Origin: Deinococcus piscis
GTDB lineage: Bacteria > Deinococcota > Deinococci > Deinococcales > Deinococcaceae
NCBI RefSeq assembly: GCF_014653275.1
Contig: NZ_BNAL01000010.1
Coordinates: 9,356-73,355, forward strand
DNA: 64,000 bases
Direction of reading: 5' to 3'
Positions 29,187 to 37,585 of this stretch are shown in pieces. A program made the translations under genes and the position numbers. The notes under the pieces are model-generated. The model was not told where the DNA came from. It worked only from the letters and a program-made list of their open reading frames with translations, and made no database searches. Position 1 is the first letter of the stretch. Each line of letters opens with the position of its first letter.

Positions 29187-29486
29187 TCAGATCAGGAACA
29201 GCGCCAGGAAGCCGAAGATGACCAGGGTTTCGGGGAGCAGGAAGTACAGCAGCAGGCTACCGGCCTTGCTGGGGTCTTCAGCCACAGCGCCGATCAGGCT
29301 GGAGCCGATGCGGGCCTGTGCCAGACCAGTGCCGATGGCACCCAGGCCCAGGGCGAGGCCCTTACCAATGGCGGCCAGGCCTTCGTTGTTGGCGGCGGTA
29401 GCGGCGACTTCCTGAGCGTTGGCCGCACCGGCCAGGGCGAACAGAACGGCAACGATAGCAATCTTGTTGTACTTGGTCATAATCAT
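29187..29486 (-). CDS. atpK: V-type ATPase proteolipid subunit K (rotor ring)
   Basis: Membrane ring subunit that carries protons, 99 residues. A signal-like hydrophobic N-terminus ending ANAQ precedes a two-helix hairpin. Helix 2 has the ion-binding glutamate in LLPETLVIFGFL. GLGAIGTGLAQARIGSSLIG forms the first helix and loop. The Thermus homologue is likewise made with a cleaved leader. Two ATG codons (29486 and 29480) follow AGGAG; the second gives better spacing. Confidence 0.95.
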   Translation of the reverse strand: MIMTKYNKIAIVAVLFALAGAANAQEVAATAANNEGLAAIGKGLALGLGAIGTGLAQARIGSSLIGAVAEDPSKAGSLLLYFLLPETLVIFGFLALFLI

Positions 29487-29508
29487 GATCTCCTGTAGAT
29501 GAATAGGG

Positions 29509-31575
29509 TTATTTCACCGACTCCTGAGCGGAGCTGAGGCGACGAAGAGGGTTATAGACGGGGCTCGTTTCAGCATTGAAGCCCGTGGGATTGAGGAATT
29601 CAACCATCTGCAAACGGATAGGCTGCAGGATGTGTCCGATCAGGGTCATGGCCAGAATCAGCACAGTCAGGAGGGCAGCCAGAATAAAGCCGATAATGCC
29701 GCCGATGATGCCCCAGCTCTCATAGAGGTTCCAGCCGAGGTCAGCCACCAGCTTGGCCATGATGGCCGACACCAGACCAACTGCGAAGATACGGGCGTAA
29801 CTGAGCACCGCGCCGCCCTGCGAAACCAGTTCTACAGGCAGCATCGGGTAATGCTTGATGACGCGGAGATAGCCCACGACAAAGGCGAGAAAGCCCAGCC
29901 ACATCAGCAGCGCGAGCGGGTTGGCGAAGTTGAACATCTGTCCAAAGTCGCTGGCCGCTTTGGTCACGAACGCCATCAGGATGAGAGCGATAACGCCCCC
30001 AAACAGAGCAATGCCTTCCCAGACATGGACCTGATCGCCGTGCTTGAGGCCTTCTCTGATGCGGATAAACCAGGCCCAGGGCACCTGAAGAATGCCGAAG
30101 AGCAGCGCCAGCACCAGCATAATGTTGCTGAAGTAACCGGTTTCCAGGCGGGGGAACAGCGTAGGAATCAGGCCGTGGTGGTGGGCACCTGCATGCGCGT
30201 GGTACTCAGCGCCGGTCCAACCCCAGAGATTGTTGAGGATGCCTTCGTCCAGATAGAACAGGCCCAGGTGCTCGCCCCAGGTGCCAAAGAACTCGCCCGT
30301 GAGGAAGCCCCAGAGAATGGTCCAGATGGACATCCACTTGGTAATCTGCCAGAGGTTGGACAGCACACGCGGGGTCAGCTCCATGCCGAAGAGCGGCACA
30401 GTCCAGCTTTCGCCGCGCTTGGCTTTGCCGTTCAGCCACAGACCGAAGGCCAAGAACAGCAAGCCGTACCCGATGTCCCCGATAATCATGCCGAACATGA
30501 AGGGCATCAGCGTGGCCATGACCCAGGTCGGGTCGAAGGTGCCGTACTTGGGCGGAGACATCAGGCCCATTACCATCTCAAAAGGCTTGACGAATTCGCT
30601 GTTTTGCAGCTCCACCGGAATGGCCTGGTCATGGTGGGCGTCCACACCGTGCAGCTCGTGAACCACACCGTCACCGAAGGGCTGCAACGCCGCTTCCAGA
30701 GCGGGAATCCGGTCCACAGGCACATAGCCCTGCATCACCAGCGAGTAGCGGCCACGGGCTGACAGGGTGCGGACATCATGCACCGCCACCAGGTCCTTGA
30801 GACCGTCGCGCAGTGCGAACAGTTCAGGGCCATGCGACTTGGCCAGCGCGTCGCGCTTGGCGTTCAGACCCTGCAAGTGGTCACGCCCGGCGGAGCGAAT
30901 CTGGCCCAGCTCGGCGGCAGCCTGCTCCAGGGGCATGCCCTCGAAGCGGCCCGGCAGGCGCATTTCGGCCAGGCGCACCCGGCCCAGCGCGGTGCGGGCC
31001 AGGTCGCGTTCGCCGGCCAGCGTGGCCACCGCACCGACGCGGCCCGTGCCGCTGTTTTCTACTGCCAGCTCAAAGCGGTCCCCCAGCCCCTCTTGCAGCG
31101 AAGCCTGAAGCTCGCCCAGGTCTGTTTCGGCGTGCAGGACAAAGGGAATGACCGACACGCGGCGGCTGCGGTCCAGCGAACCGACCATCCGGGCCAGAGT
31201 TGCGGCGGGCTCTGCGTAGGCCGCAGCAGCGTCCACGTCGCCCTGCACTTCGGTGCGCTCACGGGCCAGCTCGGCCACAGGCGACGCCACACCCTCGATG
31301 CGGGCGGCCCAGTCACCGCGCGGCGGCACCGTGACGCCCACCATCTCGGCGGGACGCACCGCACCCAGCTCAGCAATGGTGCTTTCTACGCGGGCGAGCA
31401 GACGCTCGGCTTCTTTGAGCTCTTCCGAGGTCTGCTCGTGAGACGCGTCCGAACGCAGTGGGCTGTCCTCAATGGGCTTGAGGTGAACCACACCAGCATG
31501 TTGCAGCGCCGTGATCACCGCTTCGCTTTCGCGGCGGCGCATGGCAATCACAACCTGCTGCATCGGGCTAATCAC
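29509..31575 (-). CDS. atpI: V-type ATPase subunit I/a (membrane stator, proton half-channels)
   Basis: The 688-residue a-type subunit. The cytoplasmic N-terminal half (about 1-340) is coiled-coil rich and contacts the peripheral stalks. The C-terminal half has about eight membrane helices, starting [20 protein letters not shown]. The essential arginine region is probably in [18 protein letters not shown]. The start is GTG 31575, overlapping the preceding stop as GTGA; ATG 31563 is an alternative. The downstream gene is atpK. Confidence 0.96.
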   Translation of the reverse strand: MISPMQQVVIAMRRRESEAVITALQHAGVVHLKPIEDSPLRSDASHEQTSEELKEAERLLARVESTIAELGAVRPAEMVGVTVPPRGDWAARIEGVASPVAELARERTEVQGDVDAAAAYAEPAATLARMVGSLDRSRRVSVIPFVLHAETDLGELQASLQEGLGDRFELAVENSGTGRVGAVATLAGERDLARTALGRVRLAEMRLPGRFEGMPLEQAAAELGQIRSAGRDHLQGLNAKRDALAKSHGPELFALRDGLKDLVAVHDVRTLSARGRYSLVMQGYVPVDRIPALEAALQPFGDGVVHELHGVDAHHDQAIPVELQNSEFVKPFEMVMGLMSPPKYGTFDPTWVMATLMPFMFGMIIGDIGYGLLFLAFGLWLNGKAKRGESWTVPLFGMELTPRVLSNLWQITKWMSIWTILWGFLTGEFFGTWGEHLGLFYLDEGILNNLWGWTGAEYHAHAGAHHHGLIPTLFPRLETGYFSNIMLVLALLFGILQVPWAWFIRIREGLKHGDQVHVWEGIALFGGVIALILMAFVTKAASDFGQMFNFANPLALLMWLGFLAFVVGYLRVIKHYPMLPVELVSQGGAVLSYARIFAVGLVSAIMAKLVADLGWNLYESWGIIGGIIGFILAALLTVLILAMTLIGHILQPIRLQMVEFLNPTGFNAETSPVYNPLRRLSSAQESVK

Positions 31576-31889
31576 GGCAGCACCGCCTTGAGGACATGCT
31601 CGGCAGCCTGCTGAATGCGGCCACTCATCTGCGTACGGGCGCGCTCCGTGCCCTCAGTTGCTTTGCTCCTGGCCTCCTCACGGATGCGTACCGTTTCGGC
31701 GGTCAGGCGCTGGTCATGCTCGGCCTGTATGGCCTTCATGCGCTCCTGAGCTTCACGGAGGATGCGGGCGGCCTCCGCTTCAGCGGCTTCTACGTCGCGG
31801 CGTGCATCGGCGCGCGCAGCTTCAATCTGTGCGTCCAGCGCGGCTTCGCGCTCGGCCAGTTCACTCAAGATTCGACTTGAGACGTCCAA
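31572..31889 (-). CDS. V-type ATPase G-like peripheral stalk subunit
   Basis: A 105-residue, nearly uninterrupted Ala/Glu/Arg-rich coiled coil ([20 protein letters not shown], then [19 protein letters not shown]) that heterodimerises with subunit E in the peripheral stalk. TTG 31889 is chosen: AAAGGAGG lies 6 nt upstream, an ideal Shine-Dalgarno. An ATG-like start further upstream at 31919 would place this Shine-Dalgarno inside the gene. It is the first gene of the operon and overlaps atpI. Confidence 0.85.
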   Translation of the reverse strand: MDVSSRILSELAEREAALDAQIEAARADARRDVEAAEAEAARILREAQERMKAIQAEHDQRLTAETVRIREEARSKATEGTERARTQMSGRIQQAAEHVLKAVLP

Positions 31890-31895
31890 ATCCCT

Positions 31896-31903
31896 CCTCC
31901 TTT
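31896..31903 (-). promoter_or_regulatory. Shine-Dalgarno deciding a TTG start
   Basis: AAAGGAGG on the minus strand with 6 nt to TTG 31889. It is the strongest ribosome-binding site in the operon leader and argues for the shorter G-like subunit. Confidence 0.65.
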
Positions 31904-32161
31904 CTTCGTCATCCAGCACACCGAAACGCCCTCACGGGCTCCATTCAGAGTGAAGGCCCCACGGGGTGGGGTCTTGGGGTGCCTTCTGCACAAGCTTGCT
32001 TTGGTTGCCCGACCCTGCTTCTTGGATTGCGTCAGACTGCTTAGGATTCTAACACAAGGTTTACATTTGCCTTTGAGGGGCAAGCGTCCCTGCCACGCGC
32101 CTTCGGTCCTGTCACTGGTTTAGAAACAGTTCTGACCAACGCCCGCACACCCTGCACTTCC
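31904..32161 (-). promoter_or_regulatory. V-ATPase operon promoter and long leader
   Basis: On the minus strand an extended -10 (TGTTAGAAT, hexamer at 32046-32051) is the best promoter; I see no good -35. This predicts a leader of about 150 nt. It contains a GC-rich stem in which CCCCA and TGGGG flank CGGGG, plus outer AAGG/CCTT pairs (about 31952-31986). This is unlike the leaderless genes around it. No gene is seen in the region. Confidence 0.45.
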
Positions 32162-32728
32162 TCAGACCGCACGAGCGTGGCGGCGCTGCTCCCAGCGACG
32201 GTAAAGGCGCCAGGACCACCACAGCAGACCCAACAAGCCCAGCGCGGCCAAGGCTGGGACGAAGAGCGCCAGTACACTCAGGCCCAGGCTCAGGCCATCC
32301 TCTACTGTGCTGACCACCGGATTGCCCACCCCAGCTGTCAGGGCGGTGGTGGCGGGGCGCACCGCCGCGCGGCCTGTTTGGATACCGCCCGCCACCAGCA
32401 GGCCCAGCACACCAGCCAGCGCAGGCGATAGGTCAGCCACCCCCGCCTGCGACGCAAATAAAATCGCCCCTGCCGCTGCCCCCACCCAGCCGCTCACGAG
32501 GTGCAGAACATGGTCCACTCCAGGAATCTTGTCGCCAATGAAATCGGCCAGACCCACCAAGAAAATAACCAGTAAGGTCCAGGTGTTGCCCAGCAGGTCG
32601 AACGGCTGGTCCAGCTGCACCAATCCCAGATTTGCCAGGATACCCACCAGAAATAGAGGAATATAAGCATTGAGCCCAGCTGCGCCGGACAGGCCCAGGG
32701 CCGAGAGCAGGCCGGAAAACAGTTCCAT
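32162..32728 (-). CDS. DUF4126-family membrane protein
   Basis: A 188-residue membrane protein with about five helices. The family signature LSALGLSGAAGLNAYIPLFLVG sits at the N-terminus, followed by DFIGDKIPGVDHVLHLV, a TTALTAGVGNPVVSTVED loop, and a C-terminal Trp/Arg-rich tail. Function unknown. ATG 32728 matches the family N-terminus; ATG 32746 and GTG 32776 are alternatives. It lies downstream of pth in the same direction. Confidence 0.85.
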   Translation of the reverse strand: MELFSGLLSALGLSGAAGLNAYIPLFLVGILANLGLVQLDQPFDLLGNTWTLLVIFLVGLADFIGDKIPGVDHVLHLVSGWVGAAAGAILFASQAGVADLSPALAGVLGLLVAGGIQTGRAAVRPATTALTAGVGNPVVSTVEDGLSLGLSVLALFVPALAALGLLGLLWWSWRLYRRWEQRRHARAV

Positions 32729-32787
32729 GCCTGCCAGTACGCTCATCACACACGCCTGGTTCCCCATGTATCCCACTCAGGGGGAAT

Positions 32788-33492
32788 TCAGGCGAGTTGG
32801 TCTTCTGGGTCGAGCAGCGCGTGAGGATGGACACGGCCCTCCCCCGCTGGTATGGGTGAGGAAATGGCTGGAGATGTCTGCGGTTCTGTAGGTTTGGGCG
32901 GCGCTGGCCGCAAGTCGGTGCTGTTGAAGCGGCCCTGGGCTTCCGGCAGCCCCTGCAAGGTCCACAGCTCGGCAGCCCGTGCGCCCAGGTCCACCAGTTG
33001 CGCGAGCACCGGGCGCTCGGCTTCAGCCCAGCGGCTCAGTACCCAGTCGGCTGGGTCACGGCCAGCGGGGGGGCGAGAGATGCCCAACTTGAGCCGATCA
33101 AAGTCCTGGGTCCCCAGCAGACGGATGATGTCGCGCAGGCCATTTTGCCCACCGTGCCGCCCCCCACGCCGCAACCGCAACAGTCCAAAAGGGCTGTCCA
33201 GGTCGTCTTGTACCACCAGCAGGTCATCCGGGGTCAGGCGGTAGTAGGCAAGCAGGGGCGCCACCGCCCGTCCCGAGGCGTTCATAAAGGTCTGCGGTTT
33301 GACCAGCAGCACTTTTTCACCGGGCTGCCCCGCTTGCTGTCCCAGCCGCACTTCGCAGGTCTCGGCCTCGCCATCCTTACGCCAGTGCCCTCCGGCCCGG
33401 CGGGCCAGTTCATCCACCACCAGCCAGCCCACATTGTGCCGGGTTTGGGCGTACCGCTCGCCTGGATTGCCTAGGCCCACGATCAGGCGCAT
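32788..33492 (-). CDS. pth: Peptidyl-tRNA hydrolase
   Basis: Releases tRNA from prematurely dissociated peptidyl-tRNA. The catalytic core has [21 protein letters not shown] (active-site His in TRHN), [16 protein letters not shown], and [29 protein letters not shown] is the tRNA-binding region. The 234-residue protein is about 40 longer than the usual enzyme because of a Pro/Ser/Thr-rich C-terminal tail. It starts 4 nt after the preceding unknown gene and is co-transcribed with it. Confidence 0.97.
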   Translation of the reverse strand: MRLIVGLGNPGERYAQTRHNVGWLVVDELARRAGGHWRKDGEAETCEVRLGQQAGQPGEKVLLVKPQTFMNASGRAVAPLLAYYRLTPDDLLVVQDDLDSPFGLLRLRRGGRHGGQNGLRDIIRLLGTQDFDRLKLGISRPPAGRDPADWVLSRWAEAERPVLAQLVDLGARAAELWTLQGLPEAQGRFNSTDLRPAPPKPTEPQTSPAISSPIPAGEGRVHPHALLDPEDQLA

Positions 33493-33496
33493 AGGC

Positions 33497-33913
33497 TCAG
33501 GCGCTCAGACTGGAGAGCGAATCGCGAACCTCACGCCAGCGGGCGTCGGCTTCGGCCACGGCTGGGCGGTCCTTGGCGGCATCGTAGCCCCTGCGGAACT
33601 CGGCAAAAGCTGGCTCCGTCTGCGAGAACAGCACCTCCAGGGCCTGGGTCACGTCCTGCACCTGCTTGCCAGTCAGGGTGAGGTCTTTGGTGTCCAGTAC
33701 TTCGTCCAGGGTCGCCATCAGTCCCGACAGGGGCCGCAGCCACTGAAAGTTGGGATGGCTGGTGACCAGATTGAACATTTCGTAGGGACTCCCCACCGGA
33801 CCGTGCATGAACTCGTAATCTTCACGGGTCTTGTCCAGCAAAGCCGAGTGAAATTGGCGCAGCGCTGTCGCCAGGTCTTTTAGTTTGCGGCGGATAGTGG
33901 CGTCATCTGACAT
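33497..33913 (-). CDS. Unknown helical protein upstream of pth
   Basis: A 138-residue soluble, all-helical protein. Notable segments are [43 protein letters not shown] and [14 protein letters not shown]. Similar uncharacterised helical proteins occur in other bacteria by my recollection, but I cannot name a family. TACCCT lies 7 nt before ATG, so the transcript is probably leaderless. It is first gene of a unit with pth and the DUF4126 gene. Confidence 0.8.
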   Translation of the reverse strand: MSDDATIRRKLKDLATALRQFHSALLDKTREDYEFMHGPVGSPYEMFNLVTSHPNFQWLRPLSGLMATLDEVLDTKDLTLTGKQVQDVTQALEVLFSQTEPAFAEFRRGYDAAKDRPAVAEADARWREVRDSLSSLSA

Positions 33914-33920
33914 GGATTCC

Positions 33921-33926
33921 AGGGTA
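33921..33926 (-). promoter_or_regulatory. -10 hexamer, leaderless unit with pth
   Basis: TACCCT on the minus strand ends 7 nt before ATG 33913. Confidence 0.5.
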
Positions 33927-33953
33927 GCAGCCAGCCGGAGGCAGGACTGAAGG

Positions 33954-33978
33954 AAAAACTCCCACCCGGAGGTAGGAG
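33954..33978 (-). terminator. Rho-independent terminator after the 1143-residue protein
   Basis: On the minus strand CTCCTACC-TCCG-GGTGGGAG is followed by TTTTT. It lies 28 nt beyond the stop of the envelope gene. Confidence 0.8.
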
Positions 33979-34005
33979 CGATGCGCTTAATACTATTGGA
34001 GATGC

Positions 34006-37000
34006 TCAGTTCACCCGCGCACGGAAGCAGAATCGTCCTGCGCCACCAGGATTAAGGGTGCCTACACTGGCCCTCAGTACGGCTGTGGTGTCATCCAGGG
34101 TGGCGGTCACGCCAGAGACACGGAGCGAGCCTGGAACGTAGGACGTATTGCCCGGAACCCGGTCCTCCACTTTGAAATTGGTAAGAGGCTCCGTGCCGTA
34201 GCTGCGGAAATCAATGCAGTACTCCAGCTGTTCGCCAGGATAGCCATCCACAGAGGAAGCAAAAGCAGTGCCGCGCGTGACATTGCGGACCACTTTGTCC
34301 AGCCGTGGGTAAACCACTTTGGTCAGCGCTGTGGCCTTGCCTTCTAGGGTGTTGGTGCCCTGCGCCGCAAGAGAGTTGAGAAGCTGGAAAGGCGTGGACT
34401 GGTTGGCCTCCACAAAGCTGCTGGAAGGCACCCGCACTGTCACAGTGAAGCTGCGTGATGACCCTGCCTGTCCCGCTGCGGCCAGATTGCCCAGATTCCA
34501 AGTCAGTACATTCCCTGAGTTGGTCGAAGGAGCCAGGGTGCTGCTCACAAAGGTTGTGCCTGGGGGCAGGGTGTCTGTGGCGACAACTTGCTCAGCCACT
34601 TTGGAGGACTGATTGCTCACAGTGAGCGTGTAGGTCAGCTCAGTGACATTGGGAGCAATGGCCGCACCCGAACGGCCATACACCACGTAGGGTGTATTCA
34701 CTTCTTTGCGCACGCTCAGCAGAGCGGCTGGACTGATTGAGCTGGCCGCCGACGCCGTGCTGCTCAAGGGGGTTGAGGTATTCAAATAGCCAGTGGCCTG
34801 AGCCGTATTGCTGACCTGAAAGGTGCTGGGGGCAGCTGACTCCGGAACCACATTCACCGTAAACGAAGTCTGGAAAGTCCCAGCTTGGCTGACATCCGGC
34901 TCGCGGGCATCCACACGGCCATCTGTATTTGCGCTGATCAGTTGGGCATTGGCTGCACCATCAAAGGAAGCGTTGAGGTCGGAGGAGTCCAGATTGACCG
35001 TGTTGACCTGACCGGCAATCACCGGCTTCGTCTTGATGGAAGCAGTTTTGATGTTGGGATCATTGATCATCTGGGTGACCACACTGTCAGTGATCTGCGG
35101 GCGAAGACGTGCCCAGGCGTCCAGGCCAGATGGTGTAGGAATACTCGGCGCGAATGGCGTTTCGCGCACCGTGGCGTCAGGATACAGCCCACTGTCGTAA
35201 GTGGCATTGGTGTAGGTGAGCGTGTAAGGAATATCAAACGAGCCGTCCGGCTGAAGCTGCGGCGTGCCAGCCGACTTCTTGAGATTGATCTGCGGCGCAC
35301 AGAAACTGATGTCACCAAAGGCAATCGCTTGCCCTGCCGCCCCCTTGAGTGAGCCTGTCTCAATGGTCAATGTGGTCAACGGGCCCCTGAAGTACGCCAC
35401 ACCCTGCCCCTGCCGGTTGGTGCCGTCGGCATTCTTTACTGTGGTCGTATCTACGCCCATCAGAGCGCTATAGGTATTGGGCTGCGCAGCTGCGCCCATC
35501 GCACTGTTGCCGCGTCCTGGCACTGGAAGGGTTGTGGGCACACCAGCCGTACCTGTCGGCCCCCCCACATACGCCTGAATGGGCATCGACGTGCCACCGG
35601 CGATCAGCATGTCGGGCACAAATGTCGTTCCGCCGTAGGCAGCTGTCGTCTGCAACCAGTCCCCAGTTGTGGCCGTCCCACTGCGGGCATCCAAGTCAGT
35701 GATACCAAAACGCACGTTGATAACGGGATATGGGAACGTTAGGGTGACGGTGTTCCGCGATGTACCGCCGCCTGCCCGCGTCAAGAAGACACTGTTGTCT
35801 GTGGCAAGCGAACTGCTGACGGCACGCACTTCATTCCAAGAGCCATCGTTGGCGAAACTGGTGCTATAGCCAAAAATCCCGTTTGCCGATCCTGTAGCGG
35901 AGGTCAACTGAGCGCTCAGCGAAATACCACCCAGACTGTTGAAGGTGCGCGTACCACTCAGAGCCGTACCGCTTATCCCGGTATTCGCCCACCTGATCTG
36001 GTCGCAGGTCGCAGGATAAGTGGTGGGATTGGCCTGAATGCTCTGAGCCGCCAGCGCATTCAGAGACGCCTGAGCGCCATCCGAGTCGGTGCCTGCACTG
36101 CTCTGAGCACCAGCAGCAATCACATTGTTGTAGATACCAGCCTGAGTGACCGACACATCAAAGCTAAAGGTGCAGGTCCCAGAGGGAATAATGGTATTGG
36201 CCGGAAGTGACCAACTGGTCGCGCTGGCCGCTGGTCCAGGCGGCTGAGCCTGCACGCTCCCACCCGATGTGGCTTGATAGCTGAGGCTGTTATAGCCGGA
36301 GTTGTTGGGGATAGTGAAGCCACTGCTGTCCACGCAAACAGCTTGGTAATTGGGCGTGCTGCTCACAGCCATCTGCCCCCCACTGCTGCCCGCGGGCAGC
36401 GCATCCACAGTGTTCTGGAACAGCATGATGGGTGCACGGTTGCCATTTTGGACCGTGACGGTCAGACGGGCCACAGCCCGGCCCGTTACGGCGTCAATCT
36501 GCACAGCAGTGCGGTCAAAAGCCTTGCTGATCTGAGGAACCAGTGTCGGCGTTCCGCACGAAGCTAGGTCTGTCAGGCCGGACGAAACAGCGTTGCCACG
36601 CACAGCAGCGAAAGTGCTGCGACTGATGGTCCAGATGCTGGAGCCGTCGCTCACTTGAAACACGTCGTAGGCAGAATCATAGGACAGGCCATTGGCGAGG
36701 CTGGCTGAGCCTCCCAGTCCCGTCACAGCCCGGCTGTTAGACACTGTCGCTGTCACCGGATTGAACTCTCCCAAGTAAGGCGTTCCGGTGGCGTCTTGAT
36801 AGAGCAGCCACACCTTGCCCAGATTGTCTACGGCAATGTCACCATTGGTCGAAGTCTGCTTGACCTGTGGAATGGAATAGGGGGTACGGGTCACCGCATG
36901 AGACGTCGTGCTTACGCCACTGTTCAGTGTGGCGAGCGAAATGGAGGCGTAGGTGTAGTTGCCCCACGTGACAATCATTGAACCGTTGGCAATTACAGCA

Positions 37001-37437
37001 CCGATAAACTCGTTGCCGGACATTCCAGCATTGAGATAGCCCAAATTGGTTTTGGTTCCTGTGAAAGGATCGTATTTCCAGACAATGGCGAACTGATTAC
37101 TCCGCGCGTACGTGCCGTAATTACCGCCACGGTCCAGCCAATAGACTTGGCCCGTTTGGGGGTCTACGGCGGCGCTGTTCAGTTCCGAGCCATTGAAGCC
37201 GTAAGACGCGAAGGAGGACGTGTCTCCAGTGGTCATCAACTTGTTATAGCCAGTCACCGGATTGTGCCACACCACCTGCCCGGACCCCATCGTCGTATTG
37301 CCCGCCACGGTCGCAAAGGTCCCGGTGCAATAACTGCCAGTACCTGTTTGTGCCTGAGCGTCATCTAGACCCATCAAGAGCGAGCCGAATAGAACGGATG
37401 TGCCCCTGAGCCACTGTCTTCTTCGCGCCGTATACAT
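34006..37437 (-). CDS. Secreted DUF11-repeat envelope protein (1143 residues)
   Basis: Secreted or surface protein. The basic N-terminus MYTARRRQWLRG and a hydrophobic stretch ending AQA form a signal peptide. Residues 35-300 look like a DUF6923-type propeller-like module with VYWLDRGGNYG and IVWKYDPFTG; about 300-480 and 480-700 are beta-rich modules with paired cysteines. DUF11/TIGR01451-type repeats occupy about 930-1143, with LTYTLTVSNQSS and DTLPPGTTFVSS. It ends in CFRARVN. A good Shine-Dalgarno (AGGAGG) precedes ATG. It is downstream of the barrel gene but separated by a strong hairpin, so it probably has its own promoter. Base composition looks lower in GC than neighbours. Confidence 0.85.
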   Translation of the reverse strand: MYTARRRQWLRGTSVLFGSLLMGLDDAQAQTGTGSYCTGTFATVAGNTTMGSGQVVWHNPVTGYNKLMTTGDTSSFASYGFNGSELNSAAVDPQTGQVYWLDRGGNYGTYARSNQFAIVWKYDPFTGTKTNLGYLNAGMSGNEFIGAVIANGSMIVTWGNYTYASISLATLNSGVSTTSHAVTRTPYSIPQVKQTSTNGDIAVDNLGKVWLLYQDATGTPYLGEFNPVTATVSNSRAVTGLGGSASLANGLSYDSAYDVFQVSDGSSIWTISRSTFAAVRGNAVSSGLTDLASCGTPTLVPQISKAFDRTAVQIDAVTGRAVARLTVTVQNGNRAPIMLFQNTVDALPAGSSGGQMAVSSTPNYQAVCVDSSGFTIPNNSGYNSLSYQATSGGSVQAQPPGPAASATSWSLPANTIIPSGTCTFSFDVSVTQAGIYNNVIAAGAQSSAGTDSDGAQASLNALAAQSIQANPTTYPATCDQIRWANTGISGTALSGTRTFNSLGGISLSAQLTSATGSANGIFGYSTSFANDGSWNEVRAVSSSLATDNSVFLTRAGGGTSRNTVTLTFPYPVINVRFGITDLDARSGTATTGDWLQTTAAYGGTTFVPDMLIAGGTSMPIQAYVGGPTGTAGVPTTLPVPGRGNSAMGAAAQPNTYSALMGVDTTTVKNADGTNRQGQGVAYFRGPLTTLTIETGSLKGAAGQAIAFGDISFCAPQINLKKSAGTPQLQPDGSFDIPYTLTYTNATYDSGLYPDATVRETPFAPSIPTPSGLDAWARLRPQITDSVVTQMINDPNIKTASIKTKPVIAGQVNTVNLDSSDLNASFDGAANAQLISANTDGRVDAREPDVSQAGTFQTSFTVNVVPESAAPSTFQVSNTAQATGYLNTSTPLSSTASAASSISPAALLSVRKEVNTPYVVYGRSGAAIAPNVTELTYTLTVSNQSSKVAEQVVATDTLPPGTTFVSSTLAPSTNSGNVLTWNLGNLAAAGQAGSSRSFTVTVRVPSSSFVEANQSTPFQLLNSLAAQGTNTLEGKATALTKVVYPRLDKVVRNVTRGTAFASSVDGYPGEQLEYCIDFRSYGTEPLTNFKVEDRVPGNTSYVPGSLRVSGVTATLDDTTAVLRASVGTLNPGGAGRFCFRARVN

Positions 37438-37462
37438 ACCTAACCTCCTGAAGCAATTCTCA

Positions 37463-37486
37463 AAATGACGTGATGCGGGAAAAAGC
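37463..37486. repeat. Dispersed 24-nt repeat, copy 2
   Basis: Matches 9773-9796 at 23 of 24 positions. Here it continues into a hairpin, TGATGCGG (37471-37478) with CCGCATCA (37490-37497). It lies in the upstream region of the 1143-residue envelope gene, between its ribosome-binding site and the terminator of the barrel gene. Confidence 0.6.
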
Positions 37487-37527
37487 GTTCCGCATCAGTC
37501 CATGTGCGTCCTAATTAATGTCTTTAA

Positions 37528-37573
37528 CTGCCTCATCCGGCGAAAAGTTGAGCCTTTTCGCTGGATGAGGCAG
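37528..37573 (-). terminator. 20-bp hairpin after the envelope barrel gene
   Basis: CTGCCTCATCCGGCGAAAAG pairs over 20 nt with 37554-37573, one G-U pair, around a 6-nt loop. It lies 12 nt after the barrel stop. No clear U-run follows, so it could also be a processing element. Confidence 0.7.
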
Positions 37574-37585
37574 TGTCCTATAAGC

